Positions 51,505-59,816 of a DNA stretch of 59,816 nt are shown in pieces; position 1 is the stretch's first letter, and each line of letters begins with the position of its first letter. This stretch comes from UBA7398 sp947491605 (GTDB lineage Bacteria; Actinomycetota; Actinomycetes; Nanopelagicales; Nanopelagicaceae), in contig CANLJW010000003.1 in the NCBI GenBank assembly GCA_947491605.1, positions 1 through 59,816 on the forward strand. Direction: 5' to 3'. The notes below the pieces were generated by a model. It ran no database searches, was not told the DNA's origin, and was given only the letters and a program-made list of their open reading frames with translations. The position numbers and the translations under genes were made by a program.

Positions 51505-52907
51505 TAACCTTTCACCTTACTTTCCTTTCGCTGCAGCAACGCAAGAAACATAGCATCAGTTCCGTGCGTGTGGGTCCATAGCTGGAACATGCAATCTTCT
51601 TGGATAGCAGAGCTATATTTTCCGATTGCGATTCCAGTTGGGATTGGCGCTAATTGAAAATCGCGATGTGTGCGCAAGAATTCTTTCACTTGAAATCTGG
51701 TCTCGTTCAAATGGGGCGAACACGTTACATATGCGATCATGCCATCAGCTACTAAAATCTCACTTGCACTATGTAGCAATTCCTTTTGCAGTTGCATCAA
51801 AGATTTTAAATCGTTTATAGAGCGGCGCCACCGCGTCTCTGGACGGCGGCGCAACGCTCCTAAACCAGTACATGGCGCATCTATCAAAATCCGATCAAAT
51901 GCATTTTCTGGTTTTGCAAAACCATTAGCAGCTAACTCCCGACCATCAAATGAAACAACTTCACCGGTTTTAATAACTTGACGTACTAATTCTGCCCGGG
52001 CTTTCGATAACTCATTTGCAAGGAAATAATCTTCGCGGCCAGACATTAGCGCAGTCAATAGTGCGCTCTTCCCGCCCGGGCCAGCACACATATCGAGCCA
52101 CCGTAAGTTCTTCGTGATCCCAGCTGATGTGGCATAAAATAATTCAGTTACTAATTGGGAACCATAATCTTGAACGCCGGCTTTCCGCGATTTTATTTCT
52201 GATAGCGAACCAGGATTTCCAGCAAAATTCGCGGCGTACTTGGTTTCTGGAACCGCGACTGCACCACCCGCGACTAATTCAGAGACGGATGAGAAATTCG
52301 GCCAAGCAACTAAAGTGGGTTGGGCGGGAATATTATTGGCAGCCAGTAGCTCTGCAACCTTTTCATAATCTTTTAAATGATCTAAGTAGGCGGAAATAAT
52401 CCAATCTGGATGTGAGAATTCGTTCGCCAAATAAGTATTCTTATCGGTCTGACCGGCTAAATCTAACGGCACCGAATCTTGCGGAATTAAATTTGTCATA
52501 TTGCGCAAAACGGCATTTACAAATGATCCGCTCGACTCCCCCGCAACTTTGCGGGCAAGTTCTACAGTTGCAGAAACGGCTGCATGATCTGGAATTCGCA
52601 TCTCATATATTTGATGCACACCGAGCCTTAGGCAGAGCAACACTTTTGGATCAATCTGCGCCAAAGTTCTTGCTGAGCTTTTAGCTATTCTAAAATCATG
52701 CTTGCCTTGCATTCGTAAGGTGCCGTAGACCAGTTCGGTTACAAACGATCGATCTCGGGTATCTAACTCGCTCTTTTCTAGCCGTTTCGGCAGTAATAGA
52801 TTGCTGTATCCACCTTCAAACGTAACTTCATAAAGTGTTTCATAGGCCATTAAACGCGGCAAGTCTGGGTTTGGTTTCGTGAAATTACGACCTGGCGTTT
52901 TATTCAC
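51504..52907 (-). CDS. rsmB: 16S rRNA (cytosine-967-C5)-methyltransferase RsmB
   Basis: A ~467-residue rRNA methyltransferase. N-terminal NusB-like RNA-binding domain (~20-160; RLMAYETLYEVTFEGGYSN), then the SAM domain with WLDMCAGPGGKSALL, DAPCTGLGALRRRPETRW (motif IV) and the catalytic Cys of VTCSPHLNETRF. GTG 52907 (VNKTPGRNF) overlaps the fmt stop by 8 bp and is preferred to the longer frame that runs inside fmt. Confidence 0.94.
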   Translation of the reverse strand: MNKTPGRNFTKPNPDLPRLMAYETLYEVTFEGGYSNLLLPKRLEKSELDTRDRSFVTELVYGTLRMQGKHDFRIAKSSARTLAQIDPKVLLCLRLGVHQIYEMRIPDHAAVSATVELARKVAGESSGSFVNAVLRNMTNLIPQDSVPLDLAGQTDKNTYLANEFSHPDWIISAYLDHLKDYEKVAELLAANNIPAQPTLVAWPNFSSVSELVAGGAVAVPETKYAANFAGNPGSLSEIKSRKAGVQDYGSQLVTELFYATSAGITKNLRWLDMCAGPGGKSALLTALMSGREDYFLANELSKARAELVRQVIKTGEVVSFDGRELAANGFAKPENAFDRILIDAPCTGLGALRRRPETRWRRSINDLKSLMQLQKELLHSASEILVADGMIAYVTCSPHLNETRFQVKEFLRTHRDFQLAPIPTGIAIGKYSSAIQEDCMFQLWTHTHGTDAMFLALLQRKESKVKG

Positions 52908-53808
52908 AGAAAGTTCCGACTTGTATCCGAGCGCCGCGAAACCAATCCGCACCACTCATTAAACGCTTTCCTTCGGGAGTTACTTTTTCTAATGCAATTG
53001 CACCATCGGAAGTGCCAACTGCTATCGCTTCATCTATTTTGCATAGTTCACCCGATCTGCAATCCCCGTTGATGATCCGAGCGCTATTAATAACTAATCG
53101 AACGCCACCGACTCTGGTCCAAGCACCAGGATTGCTAGTCATCGCTCGAATATGGCAATCAACTTCTCGCTTTGTTAAAAACCAATTAATCGCTGCATCC
53201 GCTTTGGAAATTTTCGGTGCTATTGAACCCGCCAATCTCTGCACAGTCGGAGCGATGTTAGCGGCAATCGAATCAACCGCCGTTAATACCGCGCCGCTTC
53301 CCAATACTGATAGCTCGTCCAGTAATGAATCCGTAGTGGCAGTTTCGGAAATTTTTAACTCTTTGGTTGCGTAGATCGGGCCCGTATCCATTCCTTTATC
53401 TAATTGGAAAACTGTTACTCCAGTTGTATTTTCGCCAGATTTAATGGCCCATTGCACTGGTGCAGCGCCGCGCCATTTTGGCAAAAGTGAGAAATGTAGA
53501 TTCAACCAACCATTTTTGACTTGCAATAAAAGTGGTTCTGGTATCAATTTCCCATAAGCAACTGTAATAATTAAATCAGGCGACAACTCTGAAATCAGAC
53601 CCTTCATCTCAGCAAAATCAATTGGTTTAGCTATTTCTCGGCCAGTATCGCTCGCCCAATTAGCAAACTCATTTGGCGTTAACGCTCGGCCTCGACCAGC
53701 AGGTGCATCCGGGGTGCTAATCAAGCCAATTAATTCGTGATCACTATTTTCAATCGCTTCAATTGTGGGCAACGCAACTCGGGATGATGACGCAATCGCA
53801 ACTCGCAA
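52900..53808 (-). CDS. fmt: Methionyl-tRNA formyltransferase
   Basis: A 302-residue enzyme that formylates initiator Met-tRNA with 10-formyl-tetrahydrofolate. The N-terminal Rossmann domain has LNLHFSLLPKWRGAAPVQWAI (His and formyl-binding loop) and GVTVFQLDKGMDTGPI; the C-terminal beta-barrel begins near 205. It is downstream of def, which removes the formyl group later, an almost universal pairing. Confidence 0.96.
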   Translation of the reverse strand: MRVAIASSSRVALPTIEAIENSDHELIGLISTPDAPAGRGRALTPNEFANWASDTGREIAKPIDFAEMKGLISELSPDLIITVAYGKLIPEPLLLQVKNGWLNLHFSLLPKWRGAAPVQWAIKSGENTTGVTVFQLDKGMDTGPIYATKELKISETATTDSLLDELSVLGSGAVLTAVDSIAANIAPTVQRLAGSIAPKISKADAAINWFLTKREVDCHIRAMTSNPGAWTRVGGVRLVINSARIINGDCRSGELCKIDEAIAVGTSDGAIALEKVTPEGKRLMSGADWFRGARIQVGTFCE

Positions 53809-53813
53809 CGTAA

Positions 53814-54374
53814 TTACAGCCCTAAACCATTAGTTGGGTGCGGTGAGACTTTGAATTGCGGTGATATTCCGCGTTCCGAAGCGGAATGAAACCATTCCGA
53901 ATCGCGAATATCTTTCATCGCTTGTTTCCTTAAATCTTTAGACAACCGATCGATAAATAAAATCCCATCCAAATGATCGGTTTCGTGTTGGAGCGCCCTA
54001 GCTAACAATTCACTGCCCTCTACAACGATAGGTTCACCGTGCATGTTGAAACCCTTTGCAACCACACGGAGTGCTCTTGAGGTTTCATAATTCAAATCTG
54101 GAAATGAGAGACAGCCTTCCTCGCCTTCTTGCAATTCGTCGCTCAAATCTAACGAAGGGTTGATTAAATGACCGAATACCTCGTCAATGTGCCAAACAAA
54201 AACCCGTAACGGCACTCCGATCTGTGGTGCAGCTAGACCAGCTCCGGGGGCTTCGAGCATGGTTTCAGTTAAATCCGCAACTAAATTGCGCAATTCTTTA
54301 TCGAAATCCGAAACGGCGACAGCAGGAGTAGCAAGAATTGGATCACCAAATAATCGGATCGGTTGCAGCGCCAT
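53814..54374 (-). CDS. def: Peptide deformylase
   Basis: A 186-residue iron/zinc enzyme that removes the N-formyl group from nascent proteins. All three motifs are intact: GAGLAAPQIGV (~45), EEGCLSFP (~88) and the metal-binding HETDHLDGILFIDRL (~130). Length is typical of actinobacterial Def. It lies 5 bp before fmt. Confidence 0.97.
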   Translation of the reverse strand: MALQPIRLFGDPILATPAVAVSDFDKELRNLVADLTETMLEAPGAGLAAPQIGVPLRVFVWHIDEVFGHLINPSLDLSDELQEGEEGCLSFPDLNYETSRALRVVAKGFNMHGEPIVVEGSELLARALQHETDHLDGILFIDRLSKDLRKQAMKDIRDSEWFHSASERGISPQFKVSPHPTNGLGL

Positions 54375-54393
54375 GCGCGGAGTCTATCTGAGA

Positions 54394-56337
54394 TCAAATC
54401 GTAAACGGGTCAACTTGTACGCGTAGCGCCGACATCGCTTTAGCGCTGCGGTAACGCTTTAAATCATAAACAATCTCACCTAACTTTGCACTGTCAGCGA
54501 TCGAAACTTTCAAGATGATTTTGCTCTCAAATTTATCAATTTGAGTCGGTCCCAATACTTCACATTTGATTGAATCTTCGCGCCGGAATTGTTCCGCAAT
54601 CAAATTAATTTCTTTACTTGCACTTTGTATCTCGATGAACCTCGCGTAGGGCGGAAATGAAAGACTCTTACGATTTTCCAACTCGGTTCGACTCGATTTC
54701 AACGGTATCGATTGCAGCAAAGCTTGCACTTCGGGATGAGAATCTGGCAACGATAGATAAATTTGCCCATCTGGTCGAAGCAAAGTGAGGGCGTTCAACC
54801 AACGGTATCGAGCCTCTTCTTCGCTACGCAAAAACGGACGATTAAATATCGATTTGCCATCTAATAAAACTATTGCAGAATAACCATCTTGGCATACTGG
54901 TTCACAACCTGGCGTAGCAATCACTATCGCAGGCTCGCTACTAATTTTTACTTTGGTTAATTTAGCATTTGACGAGGTTATGGAAATTTTCGGGAAAGCC
55001 TTCCCAAATTCTTCGAGGTGACGCTCGTCGCCTTTCTGAAACCGATAGAACTTTGGCGAGTTGCACCAATTGCATTTCCACTCGGGATACTTTGTCGCGC
55101 AAAGCACACATTCTGGCGAAGCGACAGCTTTACCTAATAACAGCTTGCCGCCACATTTACATAACGCTTGATTCTTACACTGGTTACAAGTTGCGGCATT
55201 GAAATATCCTCGTTCAGCAACCACAATTAAAACTGGTCCCTGTTCTAACCCGTGTCGAATTACTGAGAAAACATTTTTTCGGGTGCGCTCTTGATTATCG
55301 GAAGTAACCAGCCATTTTCGGTCCCGAATAAAGTCCACAGAGGGAGTAAAAAATGGTAACCATTTAGTTTCTACCAATCGGAGTAGCTCAAGCGATGGGG
55401 ATGCATCTAAGAACCAGAGCGATATTTTCTCGTTATTAGATCGCAACAGCGCTAAATCGCGGGTATTTGTATATGGTGATCTACGTTCGAAATTTGAAGG
55501 ATCAGATTCATTCAAAATAATTATGCTTTGCAAATTGGGTATCGGTGCAAAAATTGCAGATCTATTGCCAATAACTAACTGATATTCGCCCTGTAAAATT
55601 CTTAAGAAAGCTAAATATCGGGCACTTTTATCTAACGATGAATCGAAGCGCAAAAAATCTATATCTCCGTGACTTGTCAATTTTTCCACTAACCGATCGG
55701 TGTCTTTTACATCAGGAAGAATGACTAAAACTGAACCAAGGGATTTCTTCCTTAAGATCATTTCAAGCAAAACTTCAAAAGTATCAATTGCGGTCGGCGC
55801 TAATATCGCCCCGCTTTTCTTACTTGCTATTGCGGAAATCTTGGAACCATAAATTCTCTCCAATAAACCCGTACTTGGGTAGGTAACCAATTTAGATCCA
55901 CCTGCGTTTTTAAATTCTGTAACCGCGCTTTTTTCGGAGCTTGCAACTCTCGCTGGGATCGCAAATCGAATCAAATCATTTGGATTGGCGCAATACCTGG
56001 TAGCAGCGCTCTGTATCAGCGCCCAAATATTTGGTTTCAATAACGCGTGGCTAGAAATTATCGAAACAATTCCTTTAAGTGCAACATCTTTGCTGGTGCG
56101 ATTTCGGATATTAATAACATAGCCAGTAGTAACGGTTTTTCCAAATGGAATTTTGACGAGCGAACCAATTTCGCAAAGTTCGTAATCCGAATCGGTTAAA
56201 GCATAGGTATATAAACCATCAAGGTGTATGACTGGAGTATCTACAACTACATCAACTACGTAAGAGCCATTAACTATCGCTTCGTAATTACTTTTAGCCC
56301 GTTGCGAGATAAGGCGAAGTGGTCGCGATTGCGCCAC
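54394..56337 (-). CDS. priA: Primosomal protein N' PriA, helicase-motif-deficient
   Basis: A 647-residue replication restart protein. The N-terminal DNA-binding domain begins VVDVVVDTPVIHLDGLYTYAL. The Cys-rich zinc region typical of PriA is present (CNQCKNQALCKCGG, CVLCATKYPEWKCNWC). The position of Walker A shows no GxGKT and the DEEH box is replaced (ILNESDPSNFERR). Loss of helicase motifs is known for actinobacterial PriA (M. tuberculosis Rv1402), so this is family normal rather than decay. It sits between metK and def. Confidence 0.92.
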   Translation of the reverse strand: MAQSRPLRLISQRAKSNYEAIVNGSYVVDVVVDTPVIHLDGLYTYALTDSDYELCEIGSLVKIPFGKTVTTGYVINIRNRTSKDVALKGIVSIISSHALLKPNIWALIQSAATRYCANPNDLIRFAIPARVASSEKSAVTEFKNAGGSKLVTYPSTGLLERIYGSKISAIASKKSGAILAPTAIDTFEVLLEMILRKKSLGSVLVILPDVKDTDRLVEKLTSHGDIDFLRFDSSLDKSARYLAFLRILQGEYQLVIGNRSAIFAPIPNLQSIIILNESDPSNFERRSPYTNTRDLALLRSNNEKISLWFLDASPSLELLRLVETKWLPFFTPSVDFIRDRKWLVTSDNQERTRKNVFSVIRHGLEQGPVLIVVAERGYFNAATCNQCKNQALCKCGGKLLLGKAVASPECVLCATKYPEWKCNWCNSPKFYRFQKGDERHLEEFGKAFPKISITSSNAKLTKVKISSEPAIVIATPGCEPVCQDGYSAIVLLDGKSIFNRPFLRSEEEARYRWLNALTLLRPDGQIYLSLPDSHPEVQALLQSIPLKSSRTELENRKSLSFPPYARFIEIQSASKEINLIAEQFRREDSIKCEVLGPTQIDKFESKIILKVSIADSAKLGEIVYDLKRYRSAKAMSALRVQVDPFTI

Positions 56338-56343
56338 GAGAAA

Positions 56344-57537
56344 TTATCCTTTAATCTGAGATTGCAACGCAGCTACGCGATCAGCTTTCTCCCAAGTGAA
56401 GTTTGGAAGTTCGCGACCGAAATGACCGTATGCCGCAGTTTCTAAATAAATCGGGCGCAATAATTGGAGATCGCGAATGATCGCAGCTGGGCGTAAATCA
56501 AAGACCGCTAGAACTGCGTCGGATATTTGGTTTACTGGGACCTTTTCGGTTCCAAAAGTTTCCACAAATAATCCCACTGGCTGTGCTTTGCCAATTGCGT
56601 ATGCCACTTGAACTTCACAGCGGGTAGCCAACCCAGCCGCCACCACGTTTTTCGCGACCCATCGCATCGCATATGCGGCAGAGCGATCTACTTTTGAAGG
56701 ATCTTTTCCGCTAAATGCGCCACCACCATGTCGGGCCATACCTCCGTAGGTATCAACAATAATTTTTCGACCAGTTAAACCGGCATCCCCCATTGGTCCA
56801 CCTGTTACAAAGCGCCCAGTTGGGTTGATAAGAATTCGTAAATCCTTGAAAGGTAGGTTTATTTCCTTCAGAACTGGATCAATTACTTTAGCTTTTACTT
56901 CTGGCGCTAATTGTTTCTCTAAATCGATATCCGCAGCATGTTGACTTGAAATAACTACAGTGTTTAACGAAACCGGCTTATCGCCATCGTATTCGATAGT
57001 TACTTGGGTCTTACCATCAGGGCGAAGGTAGGGTAGTTCGCCAGATTTACGAACTGCCGTTAATTTCTCAGCTAATTTATGAGCTAACCAAATCGGTAGC
57101 GGCATTAATTCTGGAGTATCGGTTGTGGCGTATCCAAACATCAAACCTTGATCACCTGCGCCTTGTAGATCAAGTGGGTCAATCGATTGCGAAACTCGTT
57201 CTTCAAATGCATGATCTACGCCAGCTGCAATGTCCCCCGATTGTTGACCAATTGAGATTGATACGCCACAGGAATTTCCATCGAATCCTTTATCGGAAGA
57301 GTCGTATCCGATTCCTAATACGGTGTCTCGAACTAATCCCATTACATCGGCATAGCCATTAGTGGTTACTTCACCAGCAACGTGTACTTGGCCGGTTGTT
57401 AGTAAAGTTTCTACTGCTACCCGAGAATTCATATCTTGGCTTAATAGTGAATCCAGGATTGCATCTGAGATTTGATCTGCCATTTTATCTGGATGGCCCT
57501 CAGTCACAGATTCAGAGGTAAATAGACGTTTAGACAT
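56344..57537 (-). CDS. metK: S-adenosylmethionine synthetase
   Basis: A ~397-residue enzyme that makes SAM from methionine and ATP. Signature segments are SESVTEGHPDKMADQISDAIL, GAGDQGLMFGYA and GGGAFSGKDPSKVDRSAAYA. ATG 57537 is chosen because AAGG lies about 7 nt upstream and it gives the usual N-terminus; ATG 57543 adds two residues. It overlaps coaBC by 8 bp. It supplies SAM to TlyA, TrmI, RsmB and MetH activation in this window. No SAM riboswitch is seen. Confidence 0.97.
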   Translation of the reverse strand: MSKRLFTSESVTEGHPDKMADQISDAILDSLLSQDMNSRVAVETLLTTGQVHVAGEVTTNGYADVMGLVRDTVLGIGYDSSDKGFDGNSCGVSISIGQQSGDIAAGVDHAFEERVSQSIDPLDLQGAGDQGLMFGYATTDTPELMPLPIWLAHKLAEKLTAVRKSGELPYLRPDGKTQVTIEYDGDKPVSLNTVVISSQHAADIDLEKQLAPEVKAKVIDPVLKEINLPFKDLRILINPTGRFVTGGPMGDAGLTGRKIIVDTYGGMARHGGGAFSGKDPSKVDRSAAYAMRWVAKNVVAAGLATRCEVQVAYAIGKAQPVGLFVETFGTEKVPVNQISDAVLAVFDLRPAAIIRDLQLLRPIYLETAAYGHFGRELPNFTWEKADRVAALQSQIKG

Positions 57538-58744
57538 TGGCATACCTTAACCGTTCGACAACGTTATCGAGCAATATCTCAGATAACGTGTCTTTAGATA
57601 CTTCTTCTACTTTGGCAGCGCCGCCTTCTCGATCCAATATATATCCTGATGTGAGATCGGATCCAAAGATTGCACCTTGACTAACTTGATTGACGTAAAG
57701 AAAATCGACGCCTTTTGCAAGTAGTTTTGCTTTACCAAAAGTGAGCAAATCTGAATCAGTTTCAGCTGCAAAACCTAATAGCACTTGGTTGCTTCTCCGC
57801 TTTTTCGCAATATTTGCCAATATATCTGGATTGGTAGTTAATTCAATTTGAGATAACGCAGATTTTTTAATTTTGCTATCGGAGTATTGGTTGGGTTTAG
57901 CGTCGGCAACAGCCGCACACATCAATAGCGCATCAGCATCCGGAAATCTATCGCGTACGACTAAATCAAGTTCATCTGCACTTTCAACATGTATCGTTGT
58001 AATACCCTCAATATCTGGGATCGTACTATTCGCCGCGATTAGCTCCACAATTGCGCCCCGTTTAGCTGCTGCAAATGCAAGTGCATAACCTTGTTTGCCG
58101 CTAGATCTATTACCGATATAACGGACTGGATCAATTGCTTCTCTAGTTCCACCCGCAGTAATCAAAATTTTCTTACCTAGCAGATCGCAATTGCTCTGCG
58201 AAATTTCTAAAAACTTTGCGATGATTTCAGAAGTTTCTGGAAATCTACCTATCCCGATATCGTCGCCGGTTAATCTACCAACCGCAGGTTCTAACACGTA
58301 AATTCCGCGGGATCGTAATAATGCAACATTTGCAACCGTGGCTTGGTTTTGCCACATCTGTGGATGCATGGCGGGAACTAAAATTATTGGGGCCAGTGTC
58401 GTCAAAACTGTGTTAGTTAATAAGTCATCAGCTCGCCCCGCTGCAATTCGTGCAATCAAATCTGCAGTAGCCGGAGCAATGATTAAAAAATCCGCTTTGG
58501 TGCCAAGTGAAACGTGCGGCACGGCAGGGATATTTTCCCAAACATCAGTATTAACTTTTCGACCAGAGAGCGCTTCCCAGGTTGCTTTGCCAACAAAATT
58601 TAAACTTGAAGGTGTTGGAATAACGGTTACTAAGAAACCATGATCTTGGAGGCGACGTAACAATTCGCATGATTTATAAGCAGCGATTCCAGCGCCAACG
58701 CCAAGCACAATTTCTCTACCTCGAGGGAAGGTAATCTCTCTCAT
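57530..58744 (-). CDS. coaBC: Phosphopantothenoylcysteine synthetase/decarboxylase
   Basis: A ~404-residue bifunctional coenzyme A enzyme. The N-terminal flavin decarboxylase CoaC (~1-185) shows GVGAGIAAYKSCELLR, VPHVSLG and VPAMHPQMW. The C-terminal ligase CoaB (~190-404) shows ITAGGTREAIDPVRYIGNRSSGKQG. ATG 58744 has AAAGGA upstream; TTG 58750 is the longer alternative. Gene order rpoZ-coaBC-metK is standard for actinobacteria. Confidence 0.96.
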   Translation of the reverse strand: MREITFPRGREIVLGVGAGIAAYKSCELLRRLQDHGFLVTVIPTPSSLNFVGKATWEALSGRKVNTDVWENIPAVPHVSLGTKADFLIIAPATADLIARIAAGRADDLLTNTVLTTLAPIILVPAMHPQMWQNQATVANVALLRSRGIYVLEPAVGRLTGDDIGIGRFPETSEIIAKFLEISQSNCDLLGKKILITAGGTREAIDPVRYIGNRSSGKQGYALAFAAAKRGAIVELIAANSTIPDIEGITTIHVESADELDLVVRDRFPDADALLMCAAVADAKPNQYSDSKIKKSALSQIELTTNPDILANIAKKRRSNQVLLGFAAETDSDLLTFGKAKLLAKGVDFLYVNQVSQGAIFGSDLTSGYILDREGGAAKVEEVSKDTLSEILLDNVVERLRYANV

Positions 58745-58781
58745 TTTCAAGTTTCCTTTTAACGTAAGTTAAAAGATTAAG

Positions 58782-59045
58782 TTAATTCTGAGTGGTTGGC
58801 TCAAGGTTTTCGATAGTTAGCAAGCCATCATTTATTTCACGGAGCGCAATTGAAAGCGGCTTCTCATGAACATGTGTTTCTACCAATGGGCCAACGTATT
58901 CAAGTAAACCTTCGCCAAGTTGCGAGTAATACGCGTTAATCTGACGAGCGCGCTTAGCAGCGTAAAGCACCAAGCTATATTTTGAACCCGCTTTATCTAG
59001 CAGTTCATCGATTGGTGGATTGGTGATGCCATCTACGTTTGCCAC
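58782..59045 (-). CDS. rpoZ: RNA polymerase omega subunit
   Basis: An 87-residue subunit that helps fold and keep beta-prime in RNA polymerase. NPPIDELLDKAGSKYSLVLYAAKRARQINAYY is the conserved core. The start is GTG 59045 with a strong Shine-Dalgarno sequence (GAGGAG) about 6 nt upstream. It stands between gmk and coaBC, with 46- and 37-bp gaps. Confidence 0.96.
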   Translation of the reverse strand: MANVDGITNPPIDELLDKAGSKYSLVLYAAKRARQINAYYSQLGEGLLEYVGPLVETHVHEKPLSIALREINDGLLTIENLEPTTQN

Positions 59046-59091
59046 AAATTGCTCCTCAGGAAATTATTTCGGTGGTTGCGCCGAGCTTAAA

Positions 59092-59646
59092 TCACTCAAC
59101 CGCAGTCGCCAAGGTTACCAGCCCCGCGACCACCTCATCGACCTCGTGATTTACCAATATATGGTCAAATTCCGATGCAGTAGCCATTTCAGCGGCCGCG
59201 ATCTCCAGCCTTGCAGCAATCCGTTCTGGGTGATCAGTCCCACGCGCTGTTATTCGCGCCGACAATTCTTCAAAAGAAGGTGGCATTAAGAAAATCAAAA
59301 TTGCACTTGGAAAACGCTTTCTAACCTGCCGCGCTCCCGAGATTTCAATTTCCAACAACACATGTTTGCCGGATTTTAACGCCGCTTCAACCGCGGCGAG
59401 CGGGGTACCATATTTTGCTCCGGCGAAAGCGGCATGCTCTAAAAAAGCGTCAGTGACAATTAACTCATCAAATTTTGCTGCAGAAATAAAATGGTAATCC
59501 AACCCATCAACTTCATTCGTTCTGGCTGTGCGAGTTGTGTATGAAACACTCAGCCAGAACCGATTATCTTTACGAACTTCCCTACTTATTGTGCTCTTGC
59601 CCACGCCACCAGGACCGGAAAGTACTAATAATTTTCCAATCATCAT
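59092..59646 (-). CDS. gmk: Guanylate kinase
   Basis: A 184-residue kinase turning GMP to GDP. P-loop VLSGPGGVGKSTI, GMP-binding SVSYTTRTARTNEVDGLDYHFI and VLLEIEISGARQVRKRFPSAILIFL are clear. Start ATG overlaps the mihF stop (ATGA); a second ATG follows directly, giving one residue less. The mihF-gmk-rpoZ order is typical for actinobacteria. Confidence 0.96.
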   Translation of the reverse strand: MMIGKLLVLSGPGGVGKSTISREVRKDNRFWLSVSYTTRTARTNEVDGLDYHFISAAKFDELIVTDAFLEHAAFAGAKYGTPLAAVEAALKSGKHVLLEIEISGARQVRKRFPSAILIFLMPPSFEELSARITARGTDHPERIAARLEIAAAEMATASEFDHILVNHEVDEVVAGLVTLATAVE

Positions 59647-59816
59647 TTAATTCCAAATTCGGATTTCAGAGCAGCTAATTGTTGTGAGCCTATCCCTTTC
59701 ACTCTACGTTTTTCAGATATGCCAATTCGTTCCATGATTGCAAAGGCACGCACCACACCCACGCCCGGTATTGCTTCTAACATCGCCTTGACTCGCATCT
59801 TTAGTATCGCTGGATT
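59643..59816 (-). CDS. mihF: Actinobacterial integration host factor (partial)
   Basis: The last 57 codons of a gene entering from the right edge. The sequence VKAMLEAIPGVGVVRAFAIMERIGISEKRRVKGIG matches the helix-two-turn-helix DNA-binding end of mycobacterial IHF (mIHF/sIHF), a nucleoid protein not related to E. coli IHF. The stop overlaps the gmk start. The N-terminal part is outside the window. Confidence 0.95.
   Translation of the reverse strand, partial: NPAILKMRVKAMLEAIPGVGVVRAFAIMERIGISEKRRVKGIGSQQLAALKSEFGIK

Noticed and set aside
54394..56337. priA as a decayed gene because helicase motifs are missing
   Set aside because: The frame is full length, the zinc cysteines are intact, and loss of these motifs is known for actinobacterial PriA.
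57538..57560. SAM riboswitch before metK
   Set aside because: metK overlaps coaBC, and there is no leader.

Overview
The window looks like the replication-terminus region of a small-genome, low-to-mid GC actinobacterium. Gene content and order follow the Mycobacterium/Streptomyces backbone: the tlyA-nadK-recN-pyrG-xerD-parA-scpAB-rluB-der run, the gcvH-garA-merR-DUF151-merR-gcvP run, the helY-tatCA-pafCB run, mshC for mycothiol, and the gmk-rpoZ-coaBC-metK-priA-def-fmt-rsmB-rpe run. The compact layout, AT-leaning composition and many ATGA/TAATG gene junctions fit streamlined freshwater actinobacteria such as the acI group (Nanopelagicales). That placement is inference from style and synteny, not a database result.

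Layout, left arm (1-21736): the 3' end of a 23S rRNA, the 5S rRNA and a terminator; a TPR-like protein with a perfect 6 x 15-bp repeat; two small conserved proteins; then tlyA, nadK, recN, pyrG and xerD. A leftward ParA plus small ribbon-helix-helix-like pair follows. Then come scpA, scpB, rluB, an AT-rich gap with clustered palindromic octamers, aroH, tyrA, a fused cmk-der gene, a pgsA-type gene, gcvH, garA, two MerR regulators flanking a DUF151 nuclease, and gcvP. Apart from the parA pair, every gene points right.

At 21751-21778, between the convergent ends of gcvP and ppm, lies a 28-bp sequence built like a chromosomal dif site: an XerD-type arm, a 6-bp centre and an XerC-type arm. To its right most genes point left, as expected where two replichores meet. 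The right arm (21768-59816) holds lipoprotein and mannosyl-transfer genes (ppm, lnt), a 5'-3' exonuclease, helY, a lipid kinase, tatC/tatA, pafC/pafB, an FKBP lipoprotein, trmI, a HAD phosphatase, metH, a PAC2 protein, mshC, a kinase-fold/DUF3090/histidine-phosphatase trio, an aldo/keto reductase, an M20 peptidase, tRNA-Leu(GAG), apt, tdk, DUF554, uppP, a YczE-type protein, an NCS2 purine permease, an ABC ATPase, serB, and the long leftward rpe-to-mihF operon, cut off at the window edge.

Most striking points: the predicted dif site and strand switch; an rRNA operon only about 21 kb from it; absence of the Pup-proteasome genes between pafB and trmI although pafBC are kept; an orphan ParA/RHH pair near the terminus together with a cluster of TATCGRTA octamers; and a conserved but uncharacterised kinase-fold/zinc-knuckle/phosphatase trio. 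No insertion sequence, prophage or CRISPR array was seen.
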